Position numbers and translations under genes: made by a program
Notes under the pieces: model-generated
Seen by the model: only the letters and a program-made list of their open reading frames with translations
What the model was told of the DNA's origin: nothing
The model's database searches: none
Shown: piece by piece, positions 8,608 to 19,508 of the stretch
Position numbering within the stretch: the first letter of the stretch is position 1
Layout: every line of letters begins with the position of its first letter
Source: a virus
Reading direction: 5' to 3' (one strand)
IMG/VR virus record: IMGVR_UViG_3300035670_000014
Span: 1-64,000 of that record
DNA length: 64,000 nucleotides

Positions 8608-11600
8608 ATGATTCAGGACCCTGTAACTGGGCAGACCGTACCTTTTAGCTTTGGCTTTGATGCTCCCGCAGAAAAAGTCTCATTCGGTCGAGTTCAGTCA
8701 CAGTTTGTGCCTGATGAAGGAGAATCGGGGGAAATAAATCCTACAGCCGAAAGGGCAATGTCCTTGGGTGTAGGGGCAGCTGTTTTATACTATGGCGCTC
8801 CTAGAGCTTTGGATGAATTTGTAAAGTTTAGTAAGATTAAGTCGCTTGAAGACTATGACTTGCCTGGAGAGCAAGCCATAGATAAAATTAGAAGAACTTC
8901 TGGAAGCTCAGCAAATAAAGCTCTAGATGCAATGCTTGGGCCTGAGCCTCAGGGATTTGATCCAGCCGACTTACAAGATCCAGCGAAAAGACTTAGTGCA
9001 ATAAATGCCTTCAAGGCTCAGAAGAAATACTCAGCTGAGGTTATGTTTAACCTTAAAAAAGCAGAGCTAGAAGAAAGACTAAGACTAGAGCCATTCAAGA
9101 GTACTGCAGAGGATTCTATTGGTAGGAAAGCCTTTGAGTTCGCAAGAAGAGTTGAAACATTTAATGCTGCTGGAGACTTTCTATCTCCTATATTTAGAAT
9201 ATTTGCAAAGGCTCTTGGTGCTGGTAATATTCTTTCTTATTACTCTAAGACGGGTGAGCAAGCTACAACTGCCTTTAACGTATCAGCAAGTCAAGTAGGC
9301 TCAGATGTAAGAGGTGCCTGGAGGACATTTCTTGAGTCTGATATATTTAATGCTTCACTCCCTGGTGAAGCGACAGATACAATTGAAGCTCGAAAAGCAA
9401 GGCTATCTAAAGCTTTTGAGCAAGCTGACTATCTTGTTGTAAAGGGAGGCAACCTCTATAGAGGTAGGGCTGTCGTAAGAGATAGAAAGAAAGTAATTGA
9501 AGCAATAAATGAAGATCCACTACTTAAAGGAGTGAACTTAATTAGTGGAACAGGAAAAGAAAGAGTAGGAATATTAACTGAAATTGATTCTTCTTTTGGT
9601 GATAGATTAGGCCCTACAAGAAGAATAAGAGGAGAGTTAATTGGAGCAAGTGAAGGATTTCTATTTCTTCCAAAGAATATACAAGGTCCATTTACTGATC
9701 CAAGATTAAATCAATCACTATTCCTTGCAAAGGGATGGATGTCCTCTTCTCTTCAGAGAACAGCAGGACTAATGGAAGAGCTTGCCACTGAAGGCAAAAA
9801 CTTTCTTAAAGATACAGTTGGATATTTAACTACAAATAAAAATACAGGCAAAGTATCGGCTATAGCAAGAGCGTTTGGGATACTTCCAGACTTCCACCTA
9901 AAGACCTCTGCTGGTATGCTGGGTACATACATGGGCTTCGCAATGAAGACCTATGCTGGCCTTGCCATAGCTAACCAGAGTCAGTTCTGGCAACAGAATG
10001 GAGGGTTCCTTGGCTGGATGGCTGGTGGTGCAATAAACACTGGCATTGGCGCCTATATTGGCTCTAAACTCGCCACAGCACTAAAAGTAGACTCAGGTAG
10101 GGGTAGGCTTATAGGCGCGGCTATAGGGGCAACCTCGTTCATTCCAGGCAGTCCTTTTAATGATGGTGTTATTGGTGGTGGAGCAAGGATATTTGGAGGA
10201 ATAAATCGCCTAAGGTCAACCATAGGCGAAGCTACCTTGATGAATAGCTGGAGAAGAACTCTAGAAAAAATAGCTCCTGGTTCTACTGATTTTACCAGTG
10301 CTATGTTTTTTGGCTTAGCTGGATCACTTGCACTTACAGCAGGTTACAGAAAGTTTTCAGGAAAAACTTTTATATCCAAGTCAGATAGAATTGCTTATCT
10401 GAAAGCTTTTGATTTCGACAAGATTGAAGACCTTGTTGATCCCAGGCTTGGAGAAACTCTAGATCAACCTGGTGGTAACCTTAAAGTTGCTCAAGATTTA
10501 AGAAGAACTCTTCCATTCCAGCAAATGGATGCTGGAAAAAAAGAAAAGATATTTCAAGAAATAAAAACATATGTAGAGGATGCAAGGCAGGATCCTGCAA
10601 GGTGGGTAAAGTTACAGAATGACTTTGCCATGGTTGAAGACACCTATTCTGCTAAATCAATCTCGCTAGCAGAAATGCTAGAAGAACAATCATATGAAAA
10701 AGCTAGAGCTAAATTACAGAATCCAAAACTGGGACTAGCAAAGCGTATAGAAACAATGGCACTTGAATTACCTCTCGCAAGAGGTGTAATTTATGGTGCT
10801 ATTGCTATGACTGCTATTTATGCAGGACTTACTGGTCAGCTAGGTACAAAAGAAACTCCTACAGAAATTGGGCAATATAATCGCGGAGAAAAGTTAGAAG
10901 TAGTAAGAAGAGCCCAAAACTGGGAAGGTGGCTCTGAAGCCTATGAAGGTGCTGAGCCGCTATATCACAGGCCTACATTTATTGCAAGATTAATTAGTGG
11001 AACAATGTCTTCTGGTTCCTCTAATAGGGGTATGGTTGAAGAGTTCTTACTTAAGAACTTCACATATGAACTAGAAAGAGAAAGTTACTATACTAAGCCT
11101 GCGCCAATTACTTCTGCTGCCTTTGATACATTGCCAATGGTTTACCTGGCAATAAAGCCGCTAGCAGATTTAATTAAAAGACCAAAGTTGATGCATGAAG
11201 AAATGTGGCATCAAGATGGTCAGTATTTGGAAATATCAGAAGGACTAGATCCATTGCCTAATATGGGAATGGGTGGCGAAGGTATGGCTGCCCCAGTCAG
11301 CCCATACTCATATAGTAGGGTAATCTCTAAGGTAGTTAATCAAGCTCAAGCTTTTGCAGGTATTAGAGGCTTCTATACAAAAGAAGCAACAAAGTTTATT
11401 GGAGGATTTACTGGCATTGCAGACCAGAGAAAAGAACTAGAGTCATACAGTGAAAACGTAGATATGACATCCAGGTTCTATGATCTTCATACAGGTGGTG
11501 GCTTTATGGGCGTGCCGTTTGTATCTGAAATCATAAGAAGATTCATGGTCAAAAATAATGCTGGTACTTATAATCCAATTCCTAATGAGCTTCCCAGTTG

Positions 11601-13449
11601 GCTTCCAGAATCTATGAGGTATGGAAATCCCTATACTTCACTAGCACATGGAGGAGCTGAATATAGAATGCCAGGTGAAGGCTATGCCTCTCTGAATCCT
11701 GAAATGAAAGGAGTAGACCCAGAAAACTACTCTACTGCTCATAGGTTCAAGATACTAGGTAATATAGCTCCTTGGTCAAATGAATACAGAGACACAAGAG
11801 ATCAAATAGAATCTGAAATATCAAGAGGTATGATCTCAAAAGAAGGTTATAGAGATTACTATAATACTCTTCAAGATATTAAAGATAGGCAAAAGAAGCT
11901 TGCTTTTAATCCTTACCTTTATGATCCTAGTAATTATGACAGCATCATAGGTAGGGTAAAAAACTTAGATGCTGACAATCTTGCATTTGAACTAGAAGGT
12001 GTAACTGGAAAGTTTACACTGGCAGGTGTAACTAATAATGCTGGTGACTTGGTTGGTCAGCTTAACCTTGAAATACATGAAGCTGCAAAAGTCAGAAAGC
12101 AGAATGCTTCCGAGTTTCAGAAGCTAATTGAAAAAGGTGAGTTTGTAAAAGTAACAATGCCTAAGTCAATTGGCCATGCGGTTAATGAAAGGGGCCATAT
12201 AATGGCGGCTGTAAGTAAACCTCTTACTCAGCTTAGTTATAATGCAGCCTTAGCGAGAAATGCCAATGTAGCAACTGAAGATTCAGTTATTGGTCAATAT
12301 GCAATGGGAGGTTTTGCAGGGAAGACTGCAGGTAGGGCGTATCAGGCATTTACTCATACTGCTACATCTTTAACTGCACCAGTAGAATTCATATCTAAGT
12401 TCGGCTTTTCTCCAGGCATGAAGCTTATGCCTGAAAGAACAGCAAGAGAAGAGTATGAACAGTTTAACCTGTACGGTACAAGAGTTAGACTTTGGCAAAA
12501 TCCTTTGACTCACTGGTTTGGTTCTTCAGCTAAGTCGTTCGCACATAATGTAGTTGGTTTAGACTTTGTAAGCCCTGGTGTACAGAAGCAAAGAGATGTA
12601 GAAGAATACTTTGATAAAGCTAAATATGTAAAGTACAAGAGTGCAGAAAGAGCAGCCAATGCAGCAGGCAATGATGAAATGGCTATTGCTTATAAGTCAA
12701 TGGCGAGAGACACAATGATAGGGGGCTCTGGGTTTGTAGGAGATACAAGATTTAGAAACTTGATGAAAGGAAATGAAGGAGCCTATGCTTTAGGCATGGC
12801 GGCAGAAATAAACCCTTATGAGCAAAATAAAATCCTGTCTGTCCTACCAGAACATAAAAGAAGAATAATGGCTGGCAAGTATGGCCAGCAAGACCAGGCA
12901 GCAATTAATAGAATGCTACAGGCTTCACCAATAAGTGAAGCTGGTATGGACTATTTAGATAAGCTAAATAATCTACAGAGATCAGATGGCTACCTAATGG
13001 AAACCTCTTCAGTCGAAGCATACAATATGCAGAAGCAGGAAAATGAAGAGTACTCTGATTTTAGAAGAAGAAAAGAACTAGAAGAATACTATAGAAAGAA
13101 TAATAGGCCCAAAGCAGACTGGGCAGGTTTTAATCCGAATGTAGACCTTGAAGATGTCAAGTTAAGGTACTTACAGAACGAAGGTTTGGATTATCATAAC
13201 TTCTCGATCTTTGAATCTAGAAACGAATATCTCCATAGGAAGCCCTACATAACAAGCCATGACATTACTCAAGTAGGTATAGGCTATACGAACCTTAACA
13301 TGGCAATTAACAGTTTAAATCAAGTAAGACAAATGATGGCAGCTCCCGTAAGCGGAACTACATTTGTTGGTAACTCTGAATCAAGAAGTAGTAACTTTAT
13401 ACAGTTAACACTAGAGCAAGACCGATTCTATAGAATGGAAGGAATGTAA
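8608..13449 (+). CDS. giant tail protein, tape-measure candidate 1
   Basis: This encodes 1,613 residues. It has a Gly/Ala-rich hydrophobic segment near the N-terminus (about residues 48-63), a larger glycine-rich hydrophobic stretch around residues 430-510 that could form membrane-active helices, and another near 710-735. Helical stretches lie between them, and the last third is rich in Asn, Tyr and Arg. No catalytic motif is seen. It follows the chaperone-like genes directly, which is the normal place for the tape measure protein that sets tail length and lies inside the tube. The hydrophobic blocks would fit a protein ejected into the host membrane. The next gene is of similar style, so which of the two is the true ruler is unclear. 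Confidence 0.55.
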   Translation: MIQDPVTGQTVPFSFGFDAPAEKVSFGRVQSQFVPDEGESGEINPTAERAMSLGVGAAVLYYGAPRALDEFVKFSKIKSLEDYDLPGEQAIDKIRRTSGSSANKALDAMLGPEPQGFDPADLQDPAKRLSAINAFKAQKKYSAEVMFNLKKAELEERLRLEPFKSTAEDSIGRKAFEFARRVETFNAAGDFLSPIFRIFAKALGAGNILSYYSKTGEQATTAFNVSASQVGSDVRGAWRTFLESDIFNASLPGEATDTIEARKARLSKAFEQADYLVVKGGNLYRGRAVVRDRKKVIEAINEDPLLKGVNLISGTGKERVGILTEIDSSFGDRLGPTRRIRGELIGASEGFLFLPKNIQGPFTDPRLNQSLFLAKGWMSSSLQRTAGLMEELATEGKNFLKDTVGYLTTNKNTGKVSAIARAFGILPDFHLKTSAGMLGTYMGFAMKTYAGLAIANQSQFWQQNGGFLGWMAGGAINTGIGAYIGSKLATALKVDSGRGRLIGAAIGATSFIPGSPFNDGVIGGGARIFGGINRLRSTIGEATLMNSWRRTLEKIAPGSTDFTSAMFFGLAGSLALTAGYRKFSGKTFISKSDRIAYLKAFDFDKIEDLVDPRLGETLDQPGGNLKVAQDLRRTLPFQQMDAGKKEKIFQEIKTYVEDARQDPARWVKLQNDFAMVEDTYSAKSISLAEMLEEQSYEKARAKLQNPKLGLAKRIETMALELPLARGVIYGAIAMTAIYAGLTGQLGTKETPTEIGQYNRGEKLEVVRRAQNWEGGSEAYEGAEPLYHRPTFIARLISGTMSSGSSNRGMVEEFLLKNFTYELERESYYTKPAPITSAAFDTLPMVYLAIKPLADLIKRPKLMHEEMWHQDGQYLEISEGLDPLPNMGMGGEGMAAPVSPYSYSRVISKVVNQAQAFAGIRGFYTKEATKFIGGFTGIADQRKELESYSENVDMTSRFYDLHTGGGFMGVPFVSEIIRRFMVKNNAGTYNPIPNELPSWLPESMRYGNPYTSLAHGGAEYRMPGEGYASLNPEMKGVDPENYSTAHRFKILGNIAPWSNEYRDTRDQIESEISRGMISKEGYRDYYNTLQDIKDRQKKLAFNPYLYDPSNYDSIIGRVKNLDADNLAFELEGVTGKFTLAGVTNNAGDLVGQLNLEIHEAAKVRKQNASEFQKLIEKGEFVKVTMPKSIGHAVNERGHIMAAVSKPLTQLSYNAALARNANVATEDSVIGQYAMGGFAGKTAGRAYQAFTHTATSLTAPVEFISKFGFSPGMKLMPERTAREEYEQFNLYGTRVRLWQNPLTHWFGSSAKSFAHNVVGLDFVSPGVQKQRDVEEYFDKAKYVKYKSAERAANAAGNDEMAIAYKSMARDTMIGGSGFVGDTRFRNLMKGNEGAYALGMAAEINPYEQNKILSVLPEHKRRIMAGKYGQQDQAAINRMLQASPISEAGMDYLDKLNNLQRSDGYLMETSSVEAYNMQKQENEEYSDFRRRKELEEYYRKNNRPKADWAGFNPNVDLEDVKLRYLQNEGLDYHNFSIFESRNEYLHRKPYITSHDITQVGIGYTNLNMAINSLNQVRQMMAAPVSGTTFVGNSESRSSNFIQLTLEQDRFYRMEGM

Positions 13450-16400
13450 TGGAACGTAGATTTGAATTCCAGGATTTGGCTGCACTTGGTGCCATTGGTG
13501 TAGGTCTTGCCGTAGGTATAAGAAGTGCCAAGAGCGCAGGCGTTACCACAGATGATATAGTTAGAGCTTACTCTAATGTAACACCAATTAGAGATGCGAC
13601 TCCAATTCCAGTTCTGCAAAAAACTCAAATGAGCCAGCAGAATGTTCTAAGTAGAATTGCAAATGCTGTCGAAATAAGAGAAAAGTTTAATGCTCAAAAA
13701 GTAGACAGAATTATAAGTGGAATGGCAACTGCACCTCTTAGTGCAAATGAGTTAAATGCAGCAAAATTTGGATTACTAGAGTACGCTACGAGTCCTCAAG
13801 TTGATCCTCAACTTAGAAGTCAGCTACTAGGAGGTCAAGATATTGGGACCTTTGCAACTGATATATTCAACATGAATGAGCCTCAAGTTAGAGCAGAGGT
13901 AACTAGGGCATCAAGTATTAGTGCATTAAAAGAGCAGAAAAGAAATCTTAAAAATATCATTGGAAACAAGTCAAGGTCTGCTTCAAGATTTAAAAATAAT
14001 CTTGCCACTGTAGCTAGGGTATTTGATGTTAAAGAAGCTAGAGCAAAAGTAAAAAATCCAACAAATCCATCAAAAAGAGTATTTAATTCAATGACATCAA
14101 ACATGTCATATAGTGCAGTATTGAATAAAAATGTAAGAAGGTATCCATTAAAAGATAAAATAAATGTTTTAGGAACTGACTTTAGTAGAACCTTTGATTT
14201 TAAAGGTGGAGCTGAAGGCCCATGGAAGCAAGTAGAAAATGCACTAGAAGGGTTAAATTTAAAAAATAGCATAAACAACAAAGTAAGAGATGAAGTAGTA
14301 GAAAAGTTTAGAAAAACTCAAGACTATCTAACTCAATTAGAAGGTAAAGGAATCATCCCTAATAGAAGTAATCTAAGTATTACGGTTATGGGAATGAAGG
14401 GGATGGATAGTCCTGCTATTTATTTGAATGTTCCATTTGGCGATTCAATGGACCAAGCAAGAGGTAGAGTTGGTTTTCAGATTCCTTTAAATAGACCTAA
14501 TTATATAAGCCAAAGAGGAACCTCAACCCCTGTTTATTTTTCTACAGCAGAACCTAGAAATCCCGTTGCATTAAATGCAATGACAATGAGAGCGGGCTCT
14601 ATTAATGAGATAGGAGAAATACAAGGTGGTAATAGATTATTAAATACTATTGATGCTGTATTCTTTGGAGGGGCAGATAATGTTGATGTAAAAAATATAC
14701 CTTTCTATGAATCAATAATAACCTCTAAAAAATCACTACTTCCGATAGATAATAGTGATCCAATTTTAAATGAAGCAGCAGCGAGACAGAAAGGAGTCGG
14801 AGTAGAAGATGTTACAGGTAGACTGAAAGAAGGTAATATATTTACCGTCAATCCCTTAGACTCACTATTTGGAACAGGAGATGATAAAGCTAAATATGGC
14901 CAGTCAGTTATTGGATCAATTGATGATGCAGCTAAATCTCAGTTAATGGTTCAAAGAGGAAGAATGATTGGAATAAGTGGATTATCTGAACTTCTAGATA
15001 CTTCACAATTTACATCTAAAGATATATTTGATGATATACACCGTCAACTGAATAATACTATTTCTAGCTATGGGGGTAGATACTCAATCTTGAGAGTTAA
15101 TGCTTCAAGTGTTTCCCCTGGTCAGGTAGGTATAGAAAGAGGAGGGATAAGTGCTGTTTCATTTAACTTAACCAATCCTGAGGCGGTAGGTCTTACTCAG
15201 GATCAGTTAAAAGAAGTTGTTGAAGGTAGAGGCGGAAGATTAGGTAAGCTGGCTGATTTAAATCAAGCTGAAAGAGAAGACCTTGCTAAAAGTCTTGGAG
15301 TTGGAACAGAGGAGCTAGAAGATATCGCCAGAGCAGAAGGAGGAGGAGTAGGCAGAGCAAGCAAACTTGTTAGGTTAAAAATAGCTAAAATGGGAGAGGG
15401 TGCAGCAACTATACTTGATGAGTATACACACTTTGGTCTTTTAGAGGGAACAGCTGATCCTACTGGATTTAATCAAGGAAGAAGACCATCCCAGCCTCTA
15501 GTTGATGTATTTGAACCAACTCAATCATCACTAAATGAGATGAGTGAAAGTCGCTACAGTTTAACTGATGAAACAGGGAATAAGTATACTTTATTTTCTC
15601 CCTTGGAAGAGATAGGAGTATCAAGGTCAGAAATGCCCTCAGATGTAAGAAAGACAAGAATAAATAGGAGATATTTATTCATGCATCCAGAAGCAGAGAG
15701 AGACATCACTGGTGGAGTGGTTTCAAGAGCTAAATCAAGCTTTCAAGAAGGTATAAGTGTTGCTGTCACCGATAAAGTTAATCCTGAGTTTTATGGGCAA
15801 TCTGTAAAATCAAGAGTTTTTCTAGGAGAAAGTAAAACTATATTAAGCGAAAGAATGGAGAAATTAACATCAGCACTACTCTCACTGTCAGAAGATGACA
15901 GGAAAGATAGTACGATTAGAAAAGAAACAATCAGAAAAGCTCTATTTGAAGGAGATCTTGGAAATCTAAAAGCTCCTAGACCTATCTTTGAAAGGGGAGA
16001 GTTTCTAGGTCTTAAGATGGATGCTAGAAGTGGTTTAGATTTATCTGGAGTAGATTTTGGTGGAATGCCTGAGTATGCACTAGAAGATGCATATATAGAT
16101 GGTAATACATTAGACTTAGAATTTAAGCCAATTATAAGATCACAACAAGCATCTAAAGTTATGCTCTCAAGTAAGACAACTCAGGTAGCTATGGGGTCTG
16201 ATGAGTTAGCAGATGTATTAAGACTAGGACAAGAAGATGAAGATATATCAAGATTACTTAGCCGCAGGCGTATAGATGCAGTTGCTGATGCTACTGAAAT
16301 TGCAAGAAAAGGAAACTTAAATGCAATTAGATCACAGCAGCTTAGCGGGCTTATGGAAGTAATGACAGATTTATTTGAAGCAAGTCAGTCCGCAACATTA

Positions 16401-19400
16401 ACACCAAAAGGGATTGAAGCATCAGGTAGATTTGGTAATTTTATTAGAGGCGTAAAGGGGTCCATAGATGCACTAAATAATGCAATGACAGGAACCTCAA
16501 AAGGTCAAAATGTTTATAACTATAAGTTTTCAAGATTTAATGAAAATGTTAATAAAGCAAAAGAAATATTAGAAACAAGAAAGGCTAATTTTGGTCAAGA
16601 TAAAACCCTGCGTCCAGTTGCTGAAGCTTTAGATGAGATGCTTAATAGTCCAAGATCAACATCGGCCTTGTTAGATATAATAGGAATCTTTGGAGCAGCA
16701 ACAGGCAGAGGTAAGAACGTACTTGATGAAGATGTATTTGGAATATTTGGACTAGAAAAAGTTAAGGCAAAAGGTGGTTCTCTAATAGCAGGTCTAGAAT
16801 CAGTCCAATCAAAAGGAAAGTACCATGCAGGAATACTTGGTGTAATGGCAGATAAGGAAGCTAGAGATTTAACATTAGATGTTTTAGGTGAGCTGACAAA
16901 AGATGAAAAAGGAAATAGCCTTTTTCAAGCAGGGTTTTTAGATGAAACATTAGAAAGAATTGGTATCGGATTACAAAATACAGATGTAAATGAGTTCTTT
17001 ATTAGAGGACAAGCTGCTACTACTTTCAGAACGACAGCAGGTATATTTGAAGCTAATCAGGTTTCAATAGAAAGAAGGGCAATTCATTCATTACTGAATG
17101 TAAATCAATTTGTATCAGAAGATGGCAGGATCAACTTTAGAGATCTCTTTGTTGAAGACTTAGTTACTCAGATACAAGGACCTTCAAGAGAAGAAGCAAT
17201 TCTTGCAGGATCTTTACTTGGAAACAATGGGCTGCTTGATTTAGCAAGAGGCAATGAGCCAATCGAAGTTCTCACTAGCACTACTGAACTAGGAGATCAG
17301 GGAAGAAATGTGACATTACCATTCCTGCAGGGACATGTTAAGAGTCCAATTTTATACATGCCTTCTACAGAAGAAAGAGAAATACTACAAAGGAATATCT
17401 TAATTGGAGATAAGACACTTGATAAATCTTACTCTGGAAAAATAGATGAAATAAAAGCAATACTAGGAGGTATGTCACCTGAAGACATGAGTTCATTTGA
17501 TCCTAAGAGTATACATGGGCAGCAGTTAATAAATGCATTTAATGAAGCAAAAGTCATTGGGTTCTCTACTGCAACTGATATTAATGAGAGATTCTTTTCC
17601 GGTGCCATAATTGGAAGTATCTATACACTAGAACAATCAGGACATAAACACTTTGACGACAATCTCAAAGTAGCAGATAACATAATGCTTAAATCCTCAA
17701 CCAAAGGTGGGGGATTAGTGACTGCAGTAAACAAAAGAGAAGCTCAAAGATTACTAGAAGGAGTCAAGAGAGTTGCCAGTAAAGAAGTAGCAGCTCAAAT
17801 ACAAAAAGAACTATTTGAAGACATGACTCCTGTTTTGCAAATAAGCACAAGATTTCCAACTATTACTGGTACACCTAGAATAGCAGGATTAGTTCAATAT
17901 GATCCTGACTTAGATTTTGAAGTTAATGAAAGAGGTAACTTTTATAGAAGTGAAGTAGACGGAAAAGTAAACTATATAGAAGTTGATAATTTTGATAACT
18001 CAATAGAAGTCAATAAAGATAAAGAAGGGAAATTAATAAAGTACAGAGAAGTAGATACAGAAGTAAGAAGGGGCGGCGTAGCAATAGCCGAAGTAACAGA
18101 AGGTGGCAGTAAAAAAGAAGTAATTATAGACTCCTATCTTCTGTCTGGTACTACATCAGACCGTGACGGTGATCAAGCTCTAAGGAATCTATATATAGGT
18201 GGGAATAGACAAGAAATACAAGATTTCCTTATGTCAGAAGATGGGAGAAGGCAAATGTTTGCTTACATTTACAAGCAAACAGAAATGCAAAAACAGTATG
18301 AAGATATGGTAAAGTCTAGTCCTAGGATGCAAAGCTTTGAAGCTGCAGCCAAAGGAACGGGTGAAGTGTTAGATGATTCAGTAAGGGCACTATCTCAACA
18401 TGCAGGACAGGCAGAAATTGGCAAAGTTTCATCTGCTATTACTCAGTTAAAGTTACTATCTGCTTATAGTAAAGAAGCGGCAGTTCAAAGCCTGGGAAGC
18501 GATACAGTAAAAATAAATGCAATAGAAGAATCCTTTGAAAGGTTTATGGGTTTCCTTCAGGGACTGGAGCAGGTTCCTATTTCATTCAAGCACTCTGCTG
18601 CTGGTGAAACTCCCGCTGCAGCATTAACAAATCAGATAATGAACATATTTAGCAATACCGATCAGGTAGAAGCAGAAAAGGCAATGCAAGAATTCCTAAC
18701 TGGATGGATGGGTGGAGATAAAGATCAAGTTGGAAAGATAACATCAGAGTGGATGGATAACTTTATGCGAACGGCTGTAAGTTACTCAGTTGCAAGTGAT
18801 GAAATAAGAAATGCAATAAGTCTATCTACAAAGCATAGTGAAGATATTGCAAAGATGAGTCCTGAGGATTTCCAGCAAAGATACAAAATGGCAATGAATG
18901 TAAGAGGAATGAGTGTAGTAACAGCGACCCATGCTCATGCTGAGCTTGCAGCTGCTGTTCAAGCTGCCTCATTAAAGGGAAATGAGCAGATAGCTGCCTT
19001 AAATAATAGCCTTATAGAAAGAGCAGCTGAAGCTAAAATGAACAGTAAAATAAGCGGAAGCGTAGCGGAGCAAGCAAGAAGTGCAGTGTTAAATGAAAAA
19101 GGTAAAGCTTTTTCAAAGATTGCTAAGCCAGTTGGAGCTGGCCTTGCAGCTGCAGGCTTAATATATGCAATGTTTGACCAAGGCCATTCAGCAGATAACC
19201 TTGAAGAGCCAGAAGGTGGAAAAGGCCTTAAGCCTCCAGCTGGGATTAGAATGAACAATCCACAAAGAGATACTAATCTTAATGTTCCCTATGAAGATAG
19301 AGAGATGAGCTATGCACCGAATACAATAGATAGGAGAACAGTTGGTAGTTCAAATACAGGAAGAGTCAATTCCCGAGCCCAAATATCTCAGAATGTTAAT

Positions 19401-19508
19401 GCACTAGAAGTAGCAAGAGCAATGCAGACAACAATACCTCATGCTCAAATTGGTGTTAACCTTCAATATTCTAATAAAATGAATCCAAGACTAGAGCAGG
19501 ATTTGTAA
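13449..19508 (+). CDS. giant tail protein, tape-measure candidate 2
   Basis: This encodes 2,019 residues and starts in a TAATG overlap. A hydrophobic glycine/alanine-rich segment sits near the N-terminus (about residues 8-25), as in the preceding giant protein, and a second hydrophobic stretch (about 1,897-1,912, GAGLAAAGLIYAMF) lies near the C-terminus. Between them the protein is long, charged and mostly helical, with many Lys/Glu/Arg-rich stretches and no enzymatic motif, as expected for a tape measure. By the usual rule of about 0.15 nm of tail per residue, a 2,019-residue ruler would match a tail near 300 nm. Alternatives are an ejected internal protein or a co-ruler working with the 1,613-residue protein. 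Confidence 0.55.
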   Translation: MERRFEFQDLAALGAIGVGLAVGIRSAKSAGVTTDDIVRAYSNVTPIRDATPIPVLQKTQMSQQNVLSRIANAVEIREKFNAQKVDRIISGMATAPLSANELNAAKFGLLEYATSPQVDPQLRSQLLGGQDIGTFATDIFNMNEPQVRAEVTRASSISALKEQKRNLKNIIGNKSRSASRFKNNLATVARVFDVKEARAKVKNPTNPSKRVFNSMTSNMSYSAVLNKNVRRYPLKDKINVLGTDFSRTFDFKGGAEGPWKQVENALEGLNLKNSINNKVRDEVVEKFRKTQDYLTQLEGKGIIPNRSNLSITVMGMKGMDSPAIYLNVPFGDSMDQARGRVGFQIPLNRPNYISQRGTSTPVYFSTAEPRNPVALNAMTMRAGSINEIGEIQGGNRLLNTIDAVFFGGADNVDVKNIPFYESIITSKKSLLPIDNSDPILNEAAARQKGVGVEDVTGRLKEGNIFTVNPLDSLFGTGDDKAKYGQSVIGSIDDAAKSQLMVQRGRMIGISGLSELLDTSQFTSKDIFDDIHRQLNNTISSYGGRYSILRVNASSVSPGQVGIERGGISAVSFNLTNPEAVGLTQDQLKEVVEGRGGRLGKLADLNQAEREDLAKSLGVGTEELEDIARAEGGGVGRASKLVRLKIAKMGEGAATILDEYTHFGLLEGTADPTGFNQGRRPSQPLVDVFEPTQSSLNEMSESRYSLTDETGNKYTLFSPLEEIGVSRSEMPSDVRKTRINRRYLFMHPEAERDITGGVVSRAKSSFQEGISVAVTDKVNPEFYGQSVKSRVFLGESKTILSERMEKLTSALLSLSEDDRKDSTIRKETIRKALFEGDLGNLKAPRPIFERGEFLGLKMDARSGLDLSGVDFGGMPEYALEDAYIDGNTLDLEFKPIIRSQQASKVMLSSKTTQVAMGSDELADVLRLGQEDEDISRLLSRRRIDAVADATEIARKGNLNAIRSQQLSGLMEVMTDLFEASQSATLTPKGIEASGRFGNFIRGVKGSIDALNNAMTGTSKGQNVYNYKFSRFNENVNKAKEILETRKANFGQDKTLRPVAEALDEMLNSPRSTSALLDIIGIFGAATGRGKNVLDEDVFGIFGLEKVKAKGGSLIAGLESVQSKGKYHAGILGVMADKEARDLTLDVLGELTKDEKGNSLFQAGFLDETLERIGIGLQNTDVNEFFIRGQAATTFRTTAGIFEANQVSIERRAIHSLLNVNQFVSEDGRINFRDLFVEDLVTQIQGPSREEAILAGSLLGNNGLLDLARGNEPIEVLTSTTELGDQGRNVTLPFLQGHVKSPILYMPSTEEREILQRNILIGDKTLDKSYSGKIDEIKAILGGMSPEDMSSFDPKSIHGQQLINAFNEAKVIGFSTATDINERFFSGAIIGSIYTLEQSGHKHFDDNLKVADNIMLKSSTKGGGLVTAVNKREAQRLLEGVKRVASKEVAAQIQKELFEDMTPVLQISTRFPTITGTPRIAGLVQYDPDLDFEVNERGNFYRSEVDGKVNYIEVDNFDNSIEVNKDKEGKLIKYREVDTEVRRGGVAIAEVTEGGSKKEVIIDSYLLSGTTSDRDGDQALRNLYIGGNRQEIQDFLMSEDGRRQMFAYIYKQTEMQKQYEDMVKSSPRMQSFEAAAKGTGEVLDDSVRALSQHAGQAEIGKVSSAITQLKLLSAYSKEAAVQSLGSDTVKINAIEESFERFMGFLQGLEQVPISFKHSAAGETPAAALTNQIMNIFSNTDQVEAEKAMQEFLTGWMGGDKDQVGKITSEWMDNFMRTAVSYSVASDEIRNAISLSTKHSEDIAKMSPEDFQQRYKMAMNVRGMSVVTATHAHAELAAAVQAASLKGNEQIAALNNSLIERAAEAKMNSKISGSVAEQARSAVLNEKGKAFSKIAKPVGAGLAAAGLIYAMFDQGHSADNLEEPEGGKGLKPPAGIRMNNPQRDTNLNVPYEDREMSYAPNTIDRRTVGSSNTGRVNSRAQISQNVNALEVARAMQTTIPHAQIGVNLQYSNKMNPRLEQDL

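Noticed and set aside
13883-14281. A 132-residue open frame on the - strand inside the second giant tail gene
   Set aside because: It is a shadow of the AT-rich coding frame on the other strand, with no ribosome site and odd Phe/Leu-rich content.
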